Shown: piece after piece, positions 11,448 to 24,403 of the stretch
How positions within the stretch are numbered: the stretch's first letter is position 1
Layout of the letters: each line of letters opens with the position of its first letter
From: Euwallacea fornicatus
Lineage: Eukaryota > Arthropoda > Insecta > Coleoptera > Curculionidae
Length of the DNA stretch: 64,000 bases
Assembly: GCF_040115645.1 (NCBI RefSeq)
Contig: NW_027096020.1
Span: forward strand, 248,001 to 312,000
Reading direction: 5' to 3'
The notes under the pieces: generated by a model
Databases searched by the model: none
What the model was told of the DNA's origin: nothing
The model's input: only the letters and a program-made list of their open reading frames with translations
Position numbers and translations under genes: made by a program

Positions 11448-12659
11448 TTAGCACATAAAGTACTATTTTTCTTGGAAGTTCAACAAGATGCAATCATGAT
11501 GTATTGTTCATTTTCAAAATCTCGTCGAGCTGAGTAATTTGACACTTTGTTTAACAAATTTGGTCCTCATTTGCCGAAGTTATCGAGCTGGAAATTTTGA
11601 AAAGTCACAAAAGTTGTGTGTTTGAGCACTTAAAGTACTATTTTTCTTGGAAATTCAACAAGATGCAATCCAGATGTGTTATAACATCTTCAAAATCTCG
11701 TCGAGCTGATCAATTTGGCACTTTGTTTAACAAATTTGGTCCTTATTTGGCGAAGTTATCGAGATTCAAAATTTGAAAAGTGAAAAAAGTTGTGAGTTTG
11801 AGCACATAAAGTACTATTTTTCTTGGAAATTCAACAAGATGCAATCATGATGTATTGTACATTTTCAGAATCTCGTCGAGCTGAGTAATTTGACACTTTG
11901 TTTAATAAATTTGATCCTCATTTGCCGAAGTTATCGAGCTACAAATTTTGAAATGTCACAAAAGTTGTGTGTTTTAGCACATAAAGTACTATTTTTCTTG
12001 GAAATTCAACAAGATGTAATCATGATGTATTGTTCATTTTCAAAATCTCGTCGAGCTGAGTAATTTGACACTTTGTTTAACAAATTTGGAAAACATTTGC
12101 CGAAGTTATCGAGCTACAAAATTTGAAAAGTGAAAAAAGTTGTGAGTTTGAGCACATAAAGTACTATTTTTCTTGGAATTTCGACAAGATGCAATCATGA
12201 TGTGTAGTAACATCTTCAAAATCTCGTCGAGCTGAGTAATTTGACAATTTGTTTAACAAATTTAATCCTCATTTGCCGAAGTTATCGAGATTCAAAGTTT
12301 GAAAAGTCACAAAAGTTTTGTGTTTGAGCACTTAAAGTACTATTTTTCTTGGAAATTCAACAAGATGCAATCCAGATGTGTTATAACATCTTCAATGTCT
12401 CGTCGAGCTGAGTAACTTGACACTTTTTTTCACAAATTTGATCCTCATTTGCCGAAGTTATCGAGATTCAAAGTTTGAAAAGTCAAAAAAGTTGTGTGTT
12501 TGAGCACATAAAGTACTATTTTTCTTGGAAATTCAACAAGATGCAATCATGATGTGTAGTAACATCTTCAAAATCTCGTCGAGCTGAGTAATTTGACACT
12601 TTGTTTAACAAATTTGGTCCTCATTTGCCGAAGTTATCGAGTTACTAAGTTTGAAAAGT

Positions 12660-13845
12660 GAAAAAAGTTGTGAGTTTGAGCACATAAAGTACTATTTTTC
12701 TTGGAAATTCAACAAGATGCAATCATGATGTGTTGTAACATCTTCAAAATCTCGTCGAGCTGAGTAATTTGACACTTTGTTTAACAAATTTGATCCTCAT
12801 TTGCCGAAGTTATCGAGATTCAAAATTTGAAAAGTCAAAAAATTTGTGTGTTTGAGCACTTAATGTACTATTGTTCTTGGAAATTCAACAAGATGCAATC
12901 CAGATGTGTTATAACATCTTCAAAATCTCGTCGAGCTGAGTAATTTGACACTTTTTTTAACAAATTTGATCCTCATTTGCCGCAGTTATCGAGCTACAAA
13001 TTTTGAAATGTCACAAAAGTTGTGTGTTTGAGCACATAAAGTACTATTTTTCTTGGAAATTCAACAAGATGCAATCCAGATGTGTTATAACATCTTCAAA
13101 ATCTCGTCGAGCTGAGTAATTTGACACTTTTTTTTAACAAATTTGATCCTCATTTGCTGAAGTTATCGAGCTACAAATTTTGAAAAGTCACAAAAGTTGT
13201 GTGTTTTAGCACATAAAGTACTATTTTTCTTGAAATTTCAACAAGATGCAATCATGATGTATTGTTCATTTTCAAAATCTCGTCGAGCTGAGTAATTTGA
13301 CACTTTTTTTTAACAAATTTGATCCTCATTTGCAGAAGTTATCGAGCTACAAATTTTGAAAAGTCACAAAAGTTGTGTGTTTTAGCACATAAAGTTCTAT
13401 TTTTCTTGGAAATTCAACAAGATGCAATCATGATGTGTTGTACATTTTCAAAATCTCGTCGAGTTGAGTAATTTGACACTTTGTTTAACAAATTTGGTCC
13501 TCATTTGCCGAAGTTATCGAGTTACTAAGTTTGAAAAGTGAAAAAAGTTGTGAGTTTGAGCTTAAAGTACTATTTTTCTTGGAAATTCAACAAGATGCAA
13601 TCATGATGTGTAGTAACATCTTCAAAATCTCGTCGAGCTGAGTAATTTGACACTTTGTTTAACAAATTTGATCCTCATTTGCCGAAGTTATCGAGATTCA
13701 AAATTTGAAAAGTCAAAAAAGTTGTGTGTTTGAGCACTTAAAGTACTATTTTTCTTGGAAATTCAACAAGATGCAATCATGATGTGTTGTACATTTTCAA
13801 AATCTCGTCGAGCTGAGTAATTTGACACTTTGTTTAACAAATTTG
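12660..13845. repeat. Segmental duplication C, left copy
   Basis: Matches 14,592-15,601. The offset is 1932 (11 monomers) at the CACTTAATGTACTATTG mark (12,857 and 14,789) and 1756 (10 monomers) at the rare 4-base deletion GAGCTTAAAG (13,561 and 15,317). One monomer, at about 13,200-13,375, is therefore missing from the right copy. Shared marks include an extra T in CACTTTTTTTTAAC and ATTTGCTGAAG. Confidence 0.8.
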
Positions 13846-14591
13846 GTCCTCATTCGCCGAAGTTATCGAGCTACAAAGTTTGAGAAGTGAAAAAAGTTGT
13901 GAGTTTGAGCACATAAAGTACTATTTTTCTTGGAAATTCAACAAGATGCAATCATGATGTGTTGTACATTTTCAAAATCTCGTCGAGCTGAGTAATTTGT
14001 CACTTTGTTTAACAAATTTAATCCTCTTTTGCCGAAGTTATCGAGCTACAAATTTTGAAAAGTCACAAAAGTTGTGTGTTTGAGCACTTAAAGTACTATT
14101 TTTCTTGGAAATTCAACAAGATGCAATCATGATGTGTTGTAACATCTTCAAAATCTCGTCGAGCTGAGTAATTTGACACTTTGTTTAACAAGTTTGATCC
14201 TCATTTGCCGAAGTTATCGAGCTACAAAATTTGAAAAGTGAAAGAAGTTGTGAGTTTGAGCACATAAAGTACTATTTTTCTTGGACATTCAACAAGATGC
14301 AATCATGATGTGTTGTAACATCTTCAAAATCTCGTCGAGCTGAGTAATTTGACACTTTGTTTAACAAATTTGATCCTCATTTGCCGAAGTTATCGAGCTA
14401 CAAATTTTGAAAAGTCACAAAAGTTGTGTGGTTGAGCACATAAAGTACTATTTTTCTTGGAAATTCAACAAGATGCAATCCAGATGTGTTATAACATCTT
14501 CAAAGTCTCGTCGAGCTGAGTAACTTGACACTTTTTTTCACAAATTTGATCCTCATTTGCCGAAGTTATCGAGATTCAAAGTTTGAAAAGT
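13846..14591. repeat. Satellite between the copies of duplication C
   Basis: About four monomers of mixed subtype, including CATTCGCCG near 13,853 and TTTGTCACTTTG near 13,998, both also found elsewhere in the left third. No non-satellite sequence seen. Confidence 0.75.
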
Positions 14592-15601
14592 CAAAAAAGT
14601 TGTGTGTTTGAGCACATAAAGTACTATTTTTCTTGGAAATTCAACAAGATGCAATCATGATGTGTTGTAAGATCTTCAAAATCTCGTCGAGCTGAGTAAT
14701 TTGACACTTTGTTTAACAAATTTGATCCTCATTTGCCGAAGTTATCGAGATTCAAAATTTGAAAAGTCAAAAAATTTGTGTGTTTGAGCACTTAATGTAC
14801 TATTGTTCTTGGAAATTCAACAAGATGCAATCCAGATGTGTTATAACATCTTCAAAATCTCGTCGAGCTGAGTAATTTGACACTTTTTTTAACAAATTTG
14901 ATCCTCATTTGCCGCAGTTATCGAGCTACAAATTTTGAAATGTCACAAAAGTTGTGTGTTTGAGCACATAAAGTACTATTTTTCTTGGAAATTCAACAAG
15001 ATGCAATCCAGATGTGTTATAACATCTTCAAAATCTCGTCGGGCTGAGTAATTTGACACTTTTTTTTAACAAATTTGATCCTCATTTGCTGAAGTTATCG
15101 AGCTACAAATTTTGAAAAGTCACAAAAGTTGTGTGTTTTAGCACATAAAGTTCTATTTTTCTTGGAAATTCAACAAGATGCAATCATGATGTGTTGTACA
15201 TTTTCAAAATCTCGTCGAGTTGAGTAATTTGACACTTTGTTTAACAAATTTGGTCCTCATTTGCCGAAGTTATCGAGTTACTAAGTTTGAAAAGTGAAAA
15301 AAGTTGTGAGTTTGAGCTTAAAGTACTATTTTTCTTGGAAATTCAACAAGATGCAATCATGATGTGTAGTAACATCTTCAAAATCTCGTCGAGCTGAGTA
15401 ATTTGACACTTTGTTTAACAAATTTGATCCTCATTTGCCGAAGTTATCGAGATTCAAAATTTGAAAAGTCAAAAAAGTTGTGTGTTTGAGCACTTAAAGT
15501 ACTATTTTTCTTGGAAATTCAACAAGATGCAATCATGATGTGTTGTACATTTTCAAAATCTCGTCGAGCTGAGTAATTTGACACTTTGTTTAACAAATTT
15601 G
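14592..15601. repeat. Segmental duplication C, right copy
   Basis: Partner of 12,660-13,845 with one monomer fewer. It differs by single bases such as GTAAGATC for GTAACATC near 14,668 and CGTCGGGCTG near 15,039. The 4-base deletion in TTTGAGCTTAAAG at about 15,317 is shared with the left copy, which shows common descent and not independent loss. Confidence 0.8.
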
Positions 15602-15628
15602 ATCCTCATTTGCCGAAGTTATCGAGCT

Positions 15629-16364
15629 GGAAATTTTGAAAAGTCACAAAAGTTGTGTGTTTGAGCACTTAAAGTACTATTTTTCTTGGAAATTCAACAA
15701 GATGCAATCATGATGTGTAGTAACATGTTCAAAATCTCGTCGCGCTGAGTAATTTTACACTTTGTTTAACAAATTTGATCCTCATTTGCCGAAGTTATCG
15801 AGCTGGAAATTTTGAAAAGTCACAAAAGTTGTGTGTTTGAGCACTTAAAGTACTATTTTTCTTGGAAATTCAACAAGATGCAATCCAGATGTGTTATAAC
15901 ATCTTCAAAATCTCGTCGAGCTGATCAATTTGGCACTTTGTTTAACAAATTTGGTCCTCATTTGCCGAAGTTATCGAGCTACAAATTTTGAAAAGTGAAA
16001 AAAGTTGTGAGTTTGAGCACATAAAGTACTATTTTTCTTGGAAATTCAACAAGATGCAATCATGATGTATTGTACATTTTCAGAATCTCGTCGAGCTGAG
16101 TAATTTGACACTTTGTTTAACAAATTTGATCCTCATTTGCCGAAGTTATCGAGATTCAAAGTTTGAAAAGTAAAAAAAGTTGTGTGTTTGAGCACATAAA
16201 GTTCTATTTTTCTTGGACTTTCAACAAGATGCAATCATGATGTGTTATAACATCTTCAAAATCTCGTCGAGCTGAGTAATTTGACACTTTGTATAACAAA
16301 TTTGATCCTCATTTGCCGAAGTTATCGAGCTACAAATTTTGAAAAGTCACAAAAGTTGTGTGTT
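15629..16364. repeat. Segmental duplication B, right copy
   Basis: Partner of 10,712-11,447. It follows immediately after duplication C, so parts of two older segments now lie side by side. A private change, TAACATGTTC near 15,721, separates it from the left copy. Confidence 0.75.
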
Positions 16365-17080
16365 TGAGCACTTAAAGTACTATTTTTCTTGGAAATTCAA
16401 CAAGATGCAATCATGATGTGTAGTAACATCTTCAAAATCTCGTCGAGCTGAGTAATTTGACACTTTGTTTAACAAATTTGATCCTCATTTGCCGAAGTTA
16501 TCGAGATTCAAAATTTGAAAAGTCAAAAAAGTTGTGTGTTTGAGCACATAAAGTACTATTTTTCTTGGAAATTCAACACTATGCAATCATGATGTATTGT
16601 ACATTTTCAGAATCTCGTGGAGCTGAGTAATTTGACACTTTGTTTAACAAATTTGGTCCTCATTCGCCGAAGTTATCGAGCTACAAAGTTTGAGAAGTGA
16701 AAAAAGTTGTGTGTTTGAGCACATAAAGTTCTATTTTTCTTGGACTTTCAACAAGATGCAATCATGATGTGTTATAACATCTTCAAAATCTCGTCGAGCT
16801 GAGTAATTTGACACTTTGTATAACAAATTTGATCCTCATTTGCCGAAGTTATCGAGCTACAAATTTTGAAAAGTCACAAAAGTTGTGTGTTTGAGCACTT
16901 AAAGTACTATTTTTCTTGGAAATTCAACAAGATGCAATCATGATGTGTAGTAACATCTTCAAAATCTCGTCGAGCTGAGTAATTTGACACTTTGTTTAAC
17001 AAATTTGATCCTCATTTGCCGAAGTTATCGAGATTCAAAATTTGAAAAGTCAAAAAAGTTGTGTGTTTGAGCACATAAAG
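16182..17080. repeat. Three-monomer tandem step (527 bp)
   Basis: The GGACTTTCAAC monomer and the two that follow near 16,200-16,540 recur 527 bp later (AAAGTTCTATT near 16,198 and 16,725; GTTATCGAGCTAC at 16,321 and 16,848). Between them lies the third copy of the AACACTATGC/CTCGTGGAG monomer, near 16,573, also seen at 4101 and 9900. Confidence 0.7.
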
Positions 17081-18979
17081 TACTATTTTTCTTGGAAATT
17101 CAACAAGATGCAATCATGATGTGTAGTAACATCTTCAAAATCTCGTCGAGCTGAGTAATTTGACACTTTGTTTAACAAATTTGGTCCTCATTCGCCGAAG
17201 TTATCGAGCTACAAAGTTTGAGAAGTGAAAAAAGTTGTGAGTTTGAGCACATAAAGTACTATTTTTCTTGGAAATTCAACAAGATGCAATCATGATGTGT
17301 TGTACATTTTCAAAATCTCGTCGAGCTGAGTAATTTGACACTTTGTTTAACAAATTTGGTCCTCATTTGCCGAAGTTATCGAGCTACTAAGTTTGAAAAG
17401 TGAAAAAAGTTGAGTGTTTGAACACATAAAGTACTATTTTTCTTGGAAATTCAACAAGATGCAATCATGATGTGTAGTAACATCTTCAAAATCTCGTCGA
17501 GCTGAGTAATTTGACACTTTGTTTAACAAATTTGATCCTTATTTGCCGAAGTTATCGAGCTACTAAATTTGAAAAGTGAAAAAAGTTGTGAGTTTGAGCA
17601 CATAAAGTACTATTTTTCTTGTAAATTCAACAAGATGCAATCATGAAGTGTTGTAACATCTTCAAAATCTCGTCGAGCTGAGTAATTTGACACTTTGTTT
17701 AACAAATTTGATCCTCATTTGCCGAAGTTATCGAGATTCAAAATTGGAAAAGTCAAAAAAGTTGTGTGTTTGAGCACTTAAAGTACTATTTTTCTTGGAA
17801 ATTCAACAAGATGCAATCATGATGTGTTGTAACATCTTCAAAATCTCGTCGAGCTGAGTAATTTGACACTTTGTTTAACAAATTTGATCCTCATTTGCCG
17901 AAGTTATCGAGCTACAAATTTTGAAAAGTCACAAAAGTTGTGTGTTTTAGCACATAAAGTTCTATTTTTCTTGGACTTTCAACAAGATGCAATCATGATG
18001 TGTTATAACATCTTCAAAATCTCGTCGAGCTGAGTAATTTGACACTTTGTATAACAAATTTGATCCTCATTTGCCGAAGTTATCCAGATTCAAAGTTTGA
18101 AAAGTCAAAAAAGTTGTGAGTTTGAGCACATAAAGTACTATTTTTCTTGGAAATTCAACAAGATGCAATCCAGATGTGTTATAACATCTTCAAAATCTCG
18201 TCGAGCTGATCAATTTGGCACTTTGTTTAACAAATTTGGTCCTCATTTGCCGAAGTTATCGAGCTACAAATTTTGAAAAGTCACAAAAGTTGTGTGTTTT
18301 AGCACATAAAGTACTATTTTTCTTGGAAATTCAACAAGATGTAATCATGATGTATTGTTCATTTTGAAAATCTCGTCGAGCTGAGTAATTTGACACTTTG
18401 TTTAACAAATTTGGTCCTCATTTGCCGAAGTTATCGAGCTAGAAATTTTGAAAAGTCACAAAAGTTGTGTGTTTGAGCACATAAAGTTCTATTTTTCTTG
18501 GACTTTCAACAAGATGCAATCATGATGTGTTATAACATCTTCAAAATCTCGTCGAGCTGAGTAATTTGACACTTTGTATAACAAATTTGATCCTCATTTG
18601 CCGAAGTTATCGAGCTACAAATTTTGAAAAGTCACAAAAGTTGTGTGTTTTAGCACATACAGTACTATTTTTCTTGGAAATTCAACAAGATGCAATCATG
18701 ATGTATTGTACATTTTCAGAATCTCGTCGAGCTGAGTAATTTGACACTTTGTTTAACAAATTTGGAAAACATTTGCCGAAGTTATCGAGATTCAAAGTTT
18801 GAAAAGTCACAAAAGTTGTGTGTTTGAGCACATAAAGTTCTATTTTTCTTGGACTTTCAACAAGATGCAATCATGATGTGTTATAACATCTTCAAAATCT
18901 CGTCGAGCTGAGTAATTTGACACTTTGTATAACAAATTTGATCCTCATTTGCCGAAGTTATCGAGCTACAAATTTTGAA
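17081..18979. repeat. Satellite without a resolved large duplication
   Basis: About eleven ordinary monomers. The first few share the CATTCGCCG/TTTGAGAAG type with 4189, 13,853 and 16,660. From about 18,100 the CCAGATG/GATCAATTTGGCAC and GCTAGAAATTTTG subtypes appear; these dominate the next 15 kb. This marks a change of subtype mix, not a boundary of the satellite. Confidence 0.7.
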
Positions 18980-20736
18980 AAGTCACAAAAGTTGTGTGTT
19001 TGAGCACATAAAGTTCTATTTTTCTTGGAATTTCAACATGATGCAATCATGATGTGTTATAACATCTTCAAAATCTCGTCGAGCTGAGTAATTTGACACT
19101 TTGTTTAACAAATTTGGTCCTCATTTGCCGAAGTTATCGAGCTAGAAATTTTGAAAAGTCACAAAAGTTGTGTGTTTGAGCACTTAAAGTACTATTTTTC
19201 TTGGAAATTCAACAAGATGCAATCCAGATGTGTTATAACATCTTCAAAATCTCGTCGAGCTGAGTAATTTGACACTTTGTTTAACAAATTTGATCCTCAT
19301 TTGCCGAAGTTATCGAGCTAGAAATTTTGAAAAGTCACAAAAGTTGTGTGTTTGAGCACTTAAAGTACTATTTTTCTTGGAAATTCAACAAGATGCAATC
19401 CAGATGTGTTATAACATCTTCAAAATCTCGTCGAGCTGATCAATTTGGCACTTTGTTTAACAAATTTGGTCCTCATTTGCCGAAGTTATCGAGCTACAAA
19501 TTTTGAAAAGTCACAAAAGTTGTGTGTTTTAGCACATAAAGTACTATTTTGCTTGGAAATTCAACAAGATGTAATCATGATGTATTGTTCATTTTCAAAA
19601 TCTCGTCGAGCTGAGTAATTTGACACTTTGTTTAACAAATTTGGAAAACATTTGCCGAAGTTATCGAGATTCAAAGTTTGAAAAGTCACAAAAGTTGTGT
19701 GTTTGAGCACATAAAGTTCTATTTTTCTTGGAATTTCAACAAGATGCAATCATGATGTGTTATAACATCTTCAAAATCTCGTCGAGCTGAGTAATTTGAC
19801 ACTTTGTATAACAAATTTGATCCTCATTTGCCGAAGTTATCGAGCTACAAATTTTGAAAAGTCACAAAAGTTGTGTGTTTTAGCACATAAAGTACTATTT
19901 TTCTTGGAAATTCAACAAGATGCAATCATGATGTATTGTACATTTTCAGAATCTCGTCGAGCTGAGTAATTTGACACTTTGTTTAACAAATTTGATCCTC
20001 ATTTGCCGAAGTTATCGACCTACAAAATTTGAAAAGTCACAAAAGTTGTGTGGTTGAGCACATAAAGTACTATTTTTCTTGGAAATTCAACAAGATGCAA
20101 TCCAGATGTGTTATAACATCTTCAAAGTCTCGTCGAGCTGAGTAACTTGACACTTTTTTTCACAAATTTGATCCTCATTTGCCGATGTTATCGAGCTACA
20201 AATTTTGAAATGTCACAAAAGTTGTGTGTTTGAGCACATAAAGTACTATTTTTCTTGGAAATTCAACAAGATGCAATCCAGATGTGTTATAACATCTTCA
20301 AAATCTCGTCGAGCTGAGTAATTTGACACTTTTTTTAACAAATTTGATCCTCATTTGCCGAAGTTATCGAGCTACAAATTTTGAAAAGTCACAAAAGTTG
20401 TGTGTTTGAGCACATAAAGTACTATTTTTCTTAGACATTCTACAAGATGCAATCATGATGTGTTGTAACATCTTCAAAATCTCGTCGATCTGAGTAATTT
20501 GACACTTTGTTTAACAAATTTGATCCTCATTTGCCGAAGTTATCGAGCTACAAATTTTGAAAAGTCACAAAAGTTGTGTGTTTTAGCACATAAAGTACTA
20601 TTTTTCTTGGAAATTCAACAAGATGTAATCATGATGTATTGTTCATTTTCAAAATCTCGTCGAGCTGAGTAATTTGACACTTTTTTTCACAAATTTGATC
20701 CTCATTTGCCGATGTTATCGAGCTACAAATTTTGAA
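18980..20736. repeat. Tandem duplication D, copy 1 (1757 bp, 10 monomers)
   Basis: Repeats at 20,737-22,444 with offset 1757. The rare CAACATGATGC change sits at 19,034 and 20,791, the GGAAAACATTTGCC monomer follows in both, then the GTGTGGTTGAGCAC and GATGTTATCG monomers, and finally CTTAGACATTCTAC. The match starts where AAATGTCAC gives way to AAAAGTCAC (about 18,980) and ends at TTTTTTCAC versus TTTTTTAAC (20,687). Confidence 0.85.
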
Positions 20737-22444
20737 ATGTCACAAAAGTTGTGTGTTTGAGCACATAAAGTTCTATTTTTCTTGGAATTTCAACATGATG
20801 CAATCATGATGTGTTATAACATCTTCAAAATCTCGTCGAGCTGAGTAATTTGACACTTTGTTTAACAAATTTGGTCCTCATTTGCCGAAGTTATCGAGCT
20901 AGAAATTTTGAAAAGTCACAAAAGTTGTGTGTTTGAGCACTTAAAGTACTATTTTTCTTGGAAATTCAACAAGATGCAATCCAGATGTGTTATAACATCT
21001 TCAAAATCTCGTCGAGCTGAGTAATTTGACACTTTGTTTAACAAATTTGATCCTCATTTGCCGAAGTTATCGAGCTAGAAATTTTGAAAAGTCACAAAAG
21101 TTGTGTGTTTGAGCACTTAAAGTACTATTTTTCTTGGAAATTCAACAAGATGCAATCCAGATGTGTTATAACATCTTCAAAATCTCGTCGAGCTGATCAA
21201 TTTGGCACTTTGTTTAACAAATTTGGTCCTCATTTGCCGAAGTTATCGAGCTACAAATTTTGAAAAGTCACAAAAGTTGTGTGTTTTAGCACATAAAGTA
21301 CTATTTTGCTTGGAAATTCAACAAGATGTAATCATGATGTATTGTTCATTTTCAAAATCTCGTCGAGCTGAGTAATTTGACACTTTGTTTAACAAATTTG
21401 GAAAACATTTGCCGAAGTTATCGAGATTCAAAGTTTGAAAAGTCACAAAAGTTGTGTGTTTGAGCACATAAAGTTCTATTTTTCTTGGAATTTCAACAAG
21501 ATGCAATCATGATGTGTTATAACATCTTCAAAATCTCGTCGAGCTGAGTAATTTGACACTTTGTATAACAAATTTGATCCTCATTTGCCGAAGTTATCGA
21601 GCTACAAATTTTGAAAAGTCACAAAAGTTGTGTGTTTTAGCACATAAAGTACTATTTTTCTTGGAAATTCAACAAGATGCAATCATGATGTATTGTACAT
21701 TTTCAGAATCTCGTCGAGCTGAGTAATTTGACACTTTGTTTAACAAATTTGATCCTCATTTGCCGAAGTTATCGACCTACAAAATTTGAAAAGTCACAAA
21801 AGTTGTGTGGTTGAGCACATAAAGTACTATTTTTCTTGGAAATTCAACAAGATGCAATCCAGATGTGTTATAACATCTTCAAAGTCTCGTCGAGCTGAGT
21901 AACTTGACACTTTTTTTCACAAATTTGATCCTCATTTGCCGATGTTATCGAGCTACAAATTTTGAAATGTCACAAAAGTTGTGTGTTTGAGCACATAAAG
22001 TACTATTTTTCTTGGAAATTCAACAAGATGCAATCCAGATGTGTTATAACATCTTCAAAATCTCGTCGAGCTGAGTAATTTGACACTTTTTTTAACAAAT
22101 TTGATCCTCATTTGCCGAAGTTATCGAGCTACAAATTTTGAAAAGTCACAAAAGTTGTGTGTTTGAGCACATAAAGTACTATTTTTCTTAGACATTCTAC
22201 AAGATGCAATCATGATGTGTTGTAACATCTTCAAAATCTCGTCGATCTGAGTAATTTGACACTTTGTTTAACAAATTTGATCCTCATTTGCCGAAGTTAT
22301 CGAGCTACAAATTTTGAAAAGTCACAAAAGTTGTGTGTTTTAGCACATAAAGTACTATTTTTCTTGGAAATTCAACAAGATGTAATCATGATGTATTGTT
22401 CATTTTCAAAATCTCGTCGAGCTGAGTAATTTGACACTTTTTTT
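20737..22444. repeat. Tandem duplication D, copy 2
   Basis: Directly abuts copy 1. I saw no substitutions in the lines compared apart from the ends, which suggests a recent event. Its right third is itself the start of the 2460 bp duplication E, so E arose after or together with D. Confidence 0.83.
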
Positions 22445-24403
22445 AACAAATTTGATCCTCATTTGCCGAAGTTATCGAGCTACAAATTTTGAAAAGTCAC
22501 AAAAGTTGTGTGTTTTAGCACATAAAGTACTATTTTTCTTGGAAATTCAACAAGATGTAATCATGATGTATTGTTCATTTTCAAAATCTCGTCGAGCTGA
22601 GTAATTTGACACTTTGTATAACAAATTTGGTCCTCATTTGCCGAAGTTATCGAGCTACAAATTTTGAAAAGTCACAAAAGTTGTGTGTTTTAGCACATAC
22701 AGTACTATTTTTCTTGGAAATTCAACAAGATGCAATCATGATGTATTGTACATTTTCAGAATCTCGTCGAGCTGAGTAATTTGACACTTTGTTTAACAAA
22801 TTTGATCCTCATTTGCCGAAGTTATCGACCTACAAAATTTGAAAAGTCAAAAAATTTGTGTGTTTTAGCACATAAAGTACTATTTTTCTTAGAAATTCAA
22901 CAAGATGCAATCATGATGTGTTATAACATCTTCACAATCTCGTAGAGCTGAGTAATTTGACACTTTGTATAACAAATTTGAGCCTCATTTGCCGAAGTTA
23001 TCGAGATTCAAAGTTTGAAAAGTCAAAAAAGTTGTGTGTTTGAGCACATAAAGTTCTATTTTTCTTGGAATTTCAACAAGATGCAATCATGATGTGTTAT
23101 AACATCTTCAAAATCTCGTCGAGCTGATCAATTTGGCACTTTGTTTAACAAATTTGGTCCTCATTTGCCGAAGTTATCGAGCTACAAATTTTGAAAAGTC
23201 ACAAAAGTTGTGTGTTTTAGCACATAAAGTACTATTTTTCTTGGAAATTCAACAAGATGCAATCATGATGTATTGTACATTTTCAAAATCTCGTCGAGCT
23301 GAGTATTTTGACACTTTGTTTAACAAATTTGGTCCTCATTTGCCGAAGTTATCGACCCACCAAATTTGAAAAGTCAAAAAAGTTGTGTGTTTGACCACAT
23401 AATATACTATTTTTCTTGGAAATCCAACAAGATGCAATAATGAGTTGTTGTGTCATCCTAAAGATCTCGTAGAGCTGATTAATTTGACACTTTGTTTAAG
23501 AAGTTTGGTCCTCATTTGCCGAAGTTATCGAGCTACTAAATTTGAAAAGTCAAAAAAGTTGTGTGTTTGAGCACATAAAGTTCTATTTTTCTTGGAATTT
23601 CAACATGATGCAATCATGATGTGTTATAACATCTTCAAAATCTCGTCGAGCTGAGTAATTTGACACTTTGTTTAACAAATTTGGTCCTCATTTGCCGAAG
23701 TTATCGAGCTAGAAATTTTGAAAAGTCACAAAAGTTGTGTGTTTGAGCACTTAAAGTACTATTTTTCTTGGAAATTCAACAAGATGCAATCCAGATGTGT
23801 TATAACATCTTCAAAATCTCGTCGAGCTGAGTAATTTGACACTTTGTTTAACAAATTTGATCCTCATTTGCCGAAGTTATCGAGCTACAAATTTTGAAAA
23901 GTCACAAAAGTTGTGTGTTTGAGCACATAAAGTACTATTTTTCTTAGACATTCTACAAGATGCAATCATGATGTGTTGTAACATCTTCAAAATCTCGTCG
24001 ATCTGAGTAATTTGACACTTTGTTTAACAAATTTGGTCCTCATTTGCCGAAGTTATCGAGCTAGAAATTTTGAAAAGTCACAAAAGTTGTGTGTTTGAGC
24101 ACTTAAAGTACTATTTTTCTTGGAAATTCAACAAGATGCAATCCAGATGTGTTATAACCTCTTCAAAATCTCGTCGAGCTGAGTAATTTGACACTTTGTT
24201 TAACAAATTTGGTCCTCATTTGCCGAAGTTATCGAGCTAGAAATTTTGAAAAGTCACAAAAGTTGTGTGTTTGAGCACTTAAAGTACTATTTTTCTTGGA
24301 AATTCAACAAGATGCAATCCAGATGTGTTATAACATCTTCAAAATCTCGTCGAGCTGAGTAATTTGACACTTTGTTTAACAAATTTGATCCTCATTTGCC
24401 GAA
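21944..24403. repeat. Tandem duplication E, copy 1 (2460 bp, 14 monomers)
   Basis: Offset 2460 to 24,404-26,818. The copies are identical in every line I compared, including the rare AGCCTCATTTGCC (22,981 and 25,441), the GACCCACCAAATTTG junction, the TTGACCACATAATATAC monomer with TGAGTTGTTGTGTCATCC (23,441 and 25,901), and TTATAACCTCTTC (near 24,155 and 26,615). The match begins near 21,944 (GATGTTATCG against GAAGTTATCG) and ends near 24,358 (GAGTAATTTGAC against GATCAATTTGGC). Confidence 0.88.
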
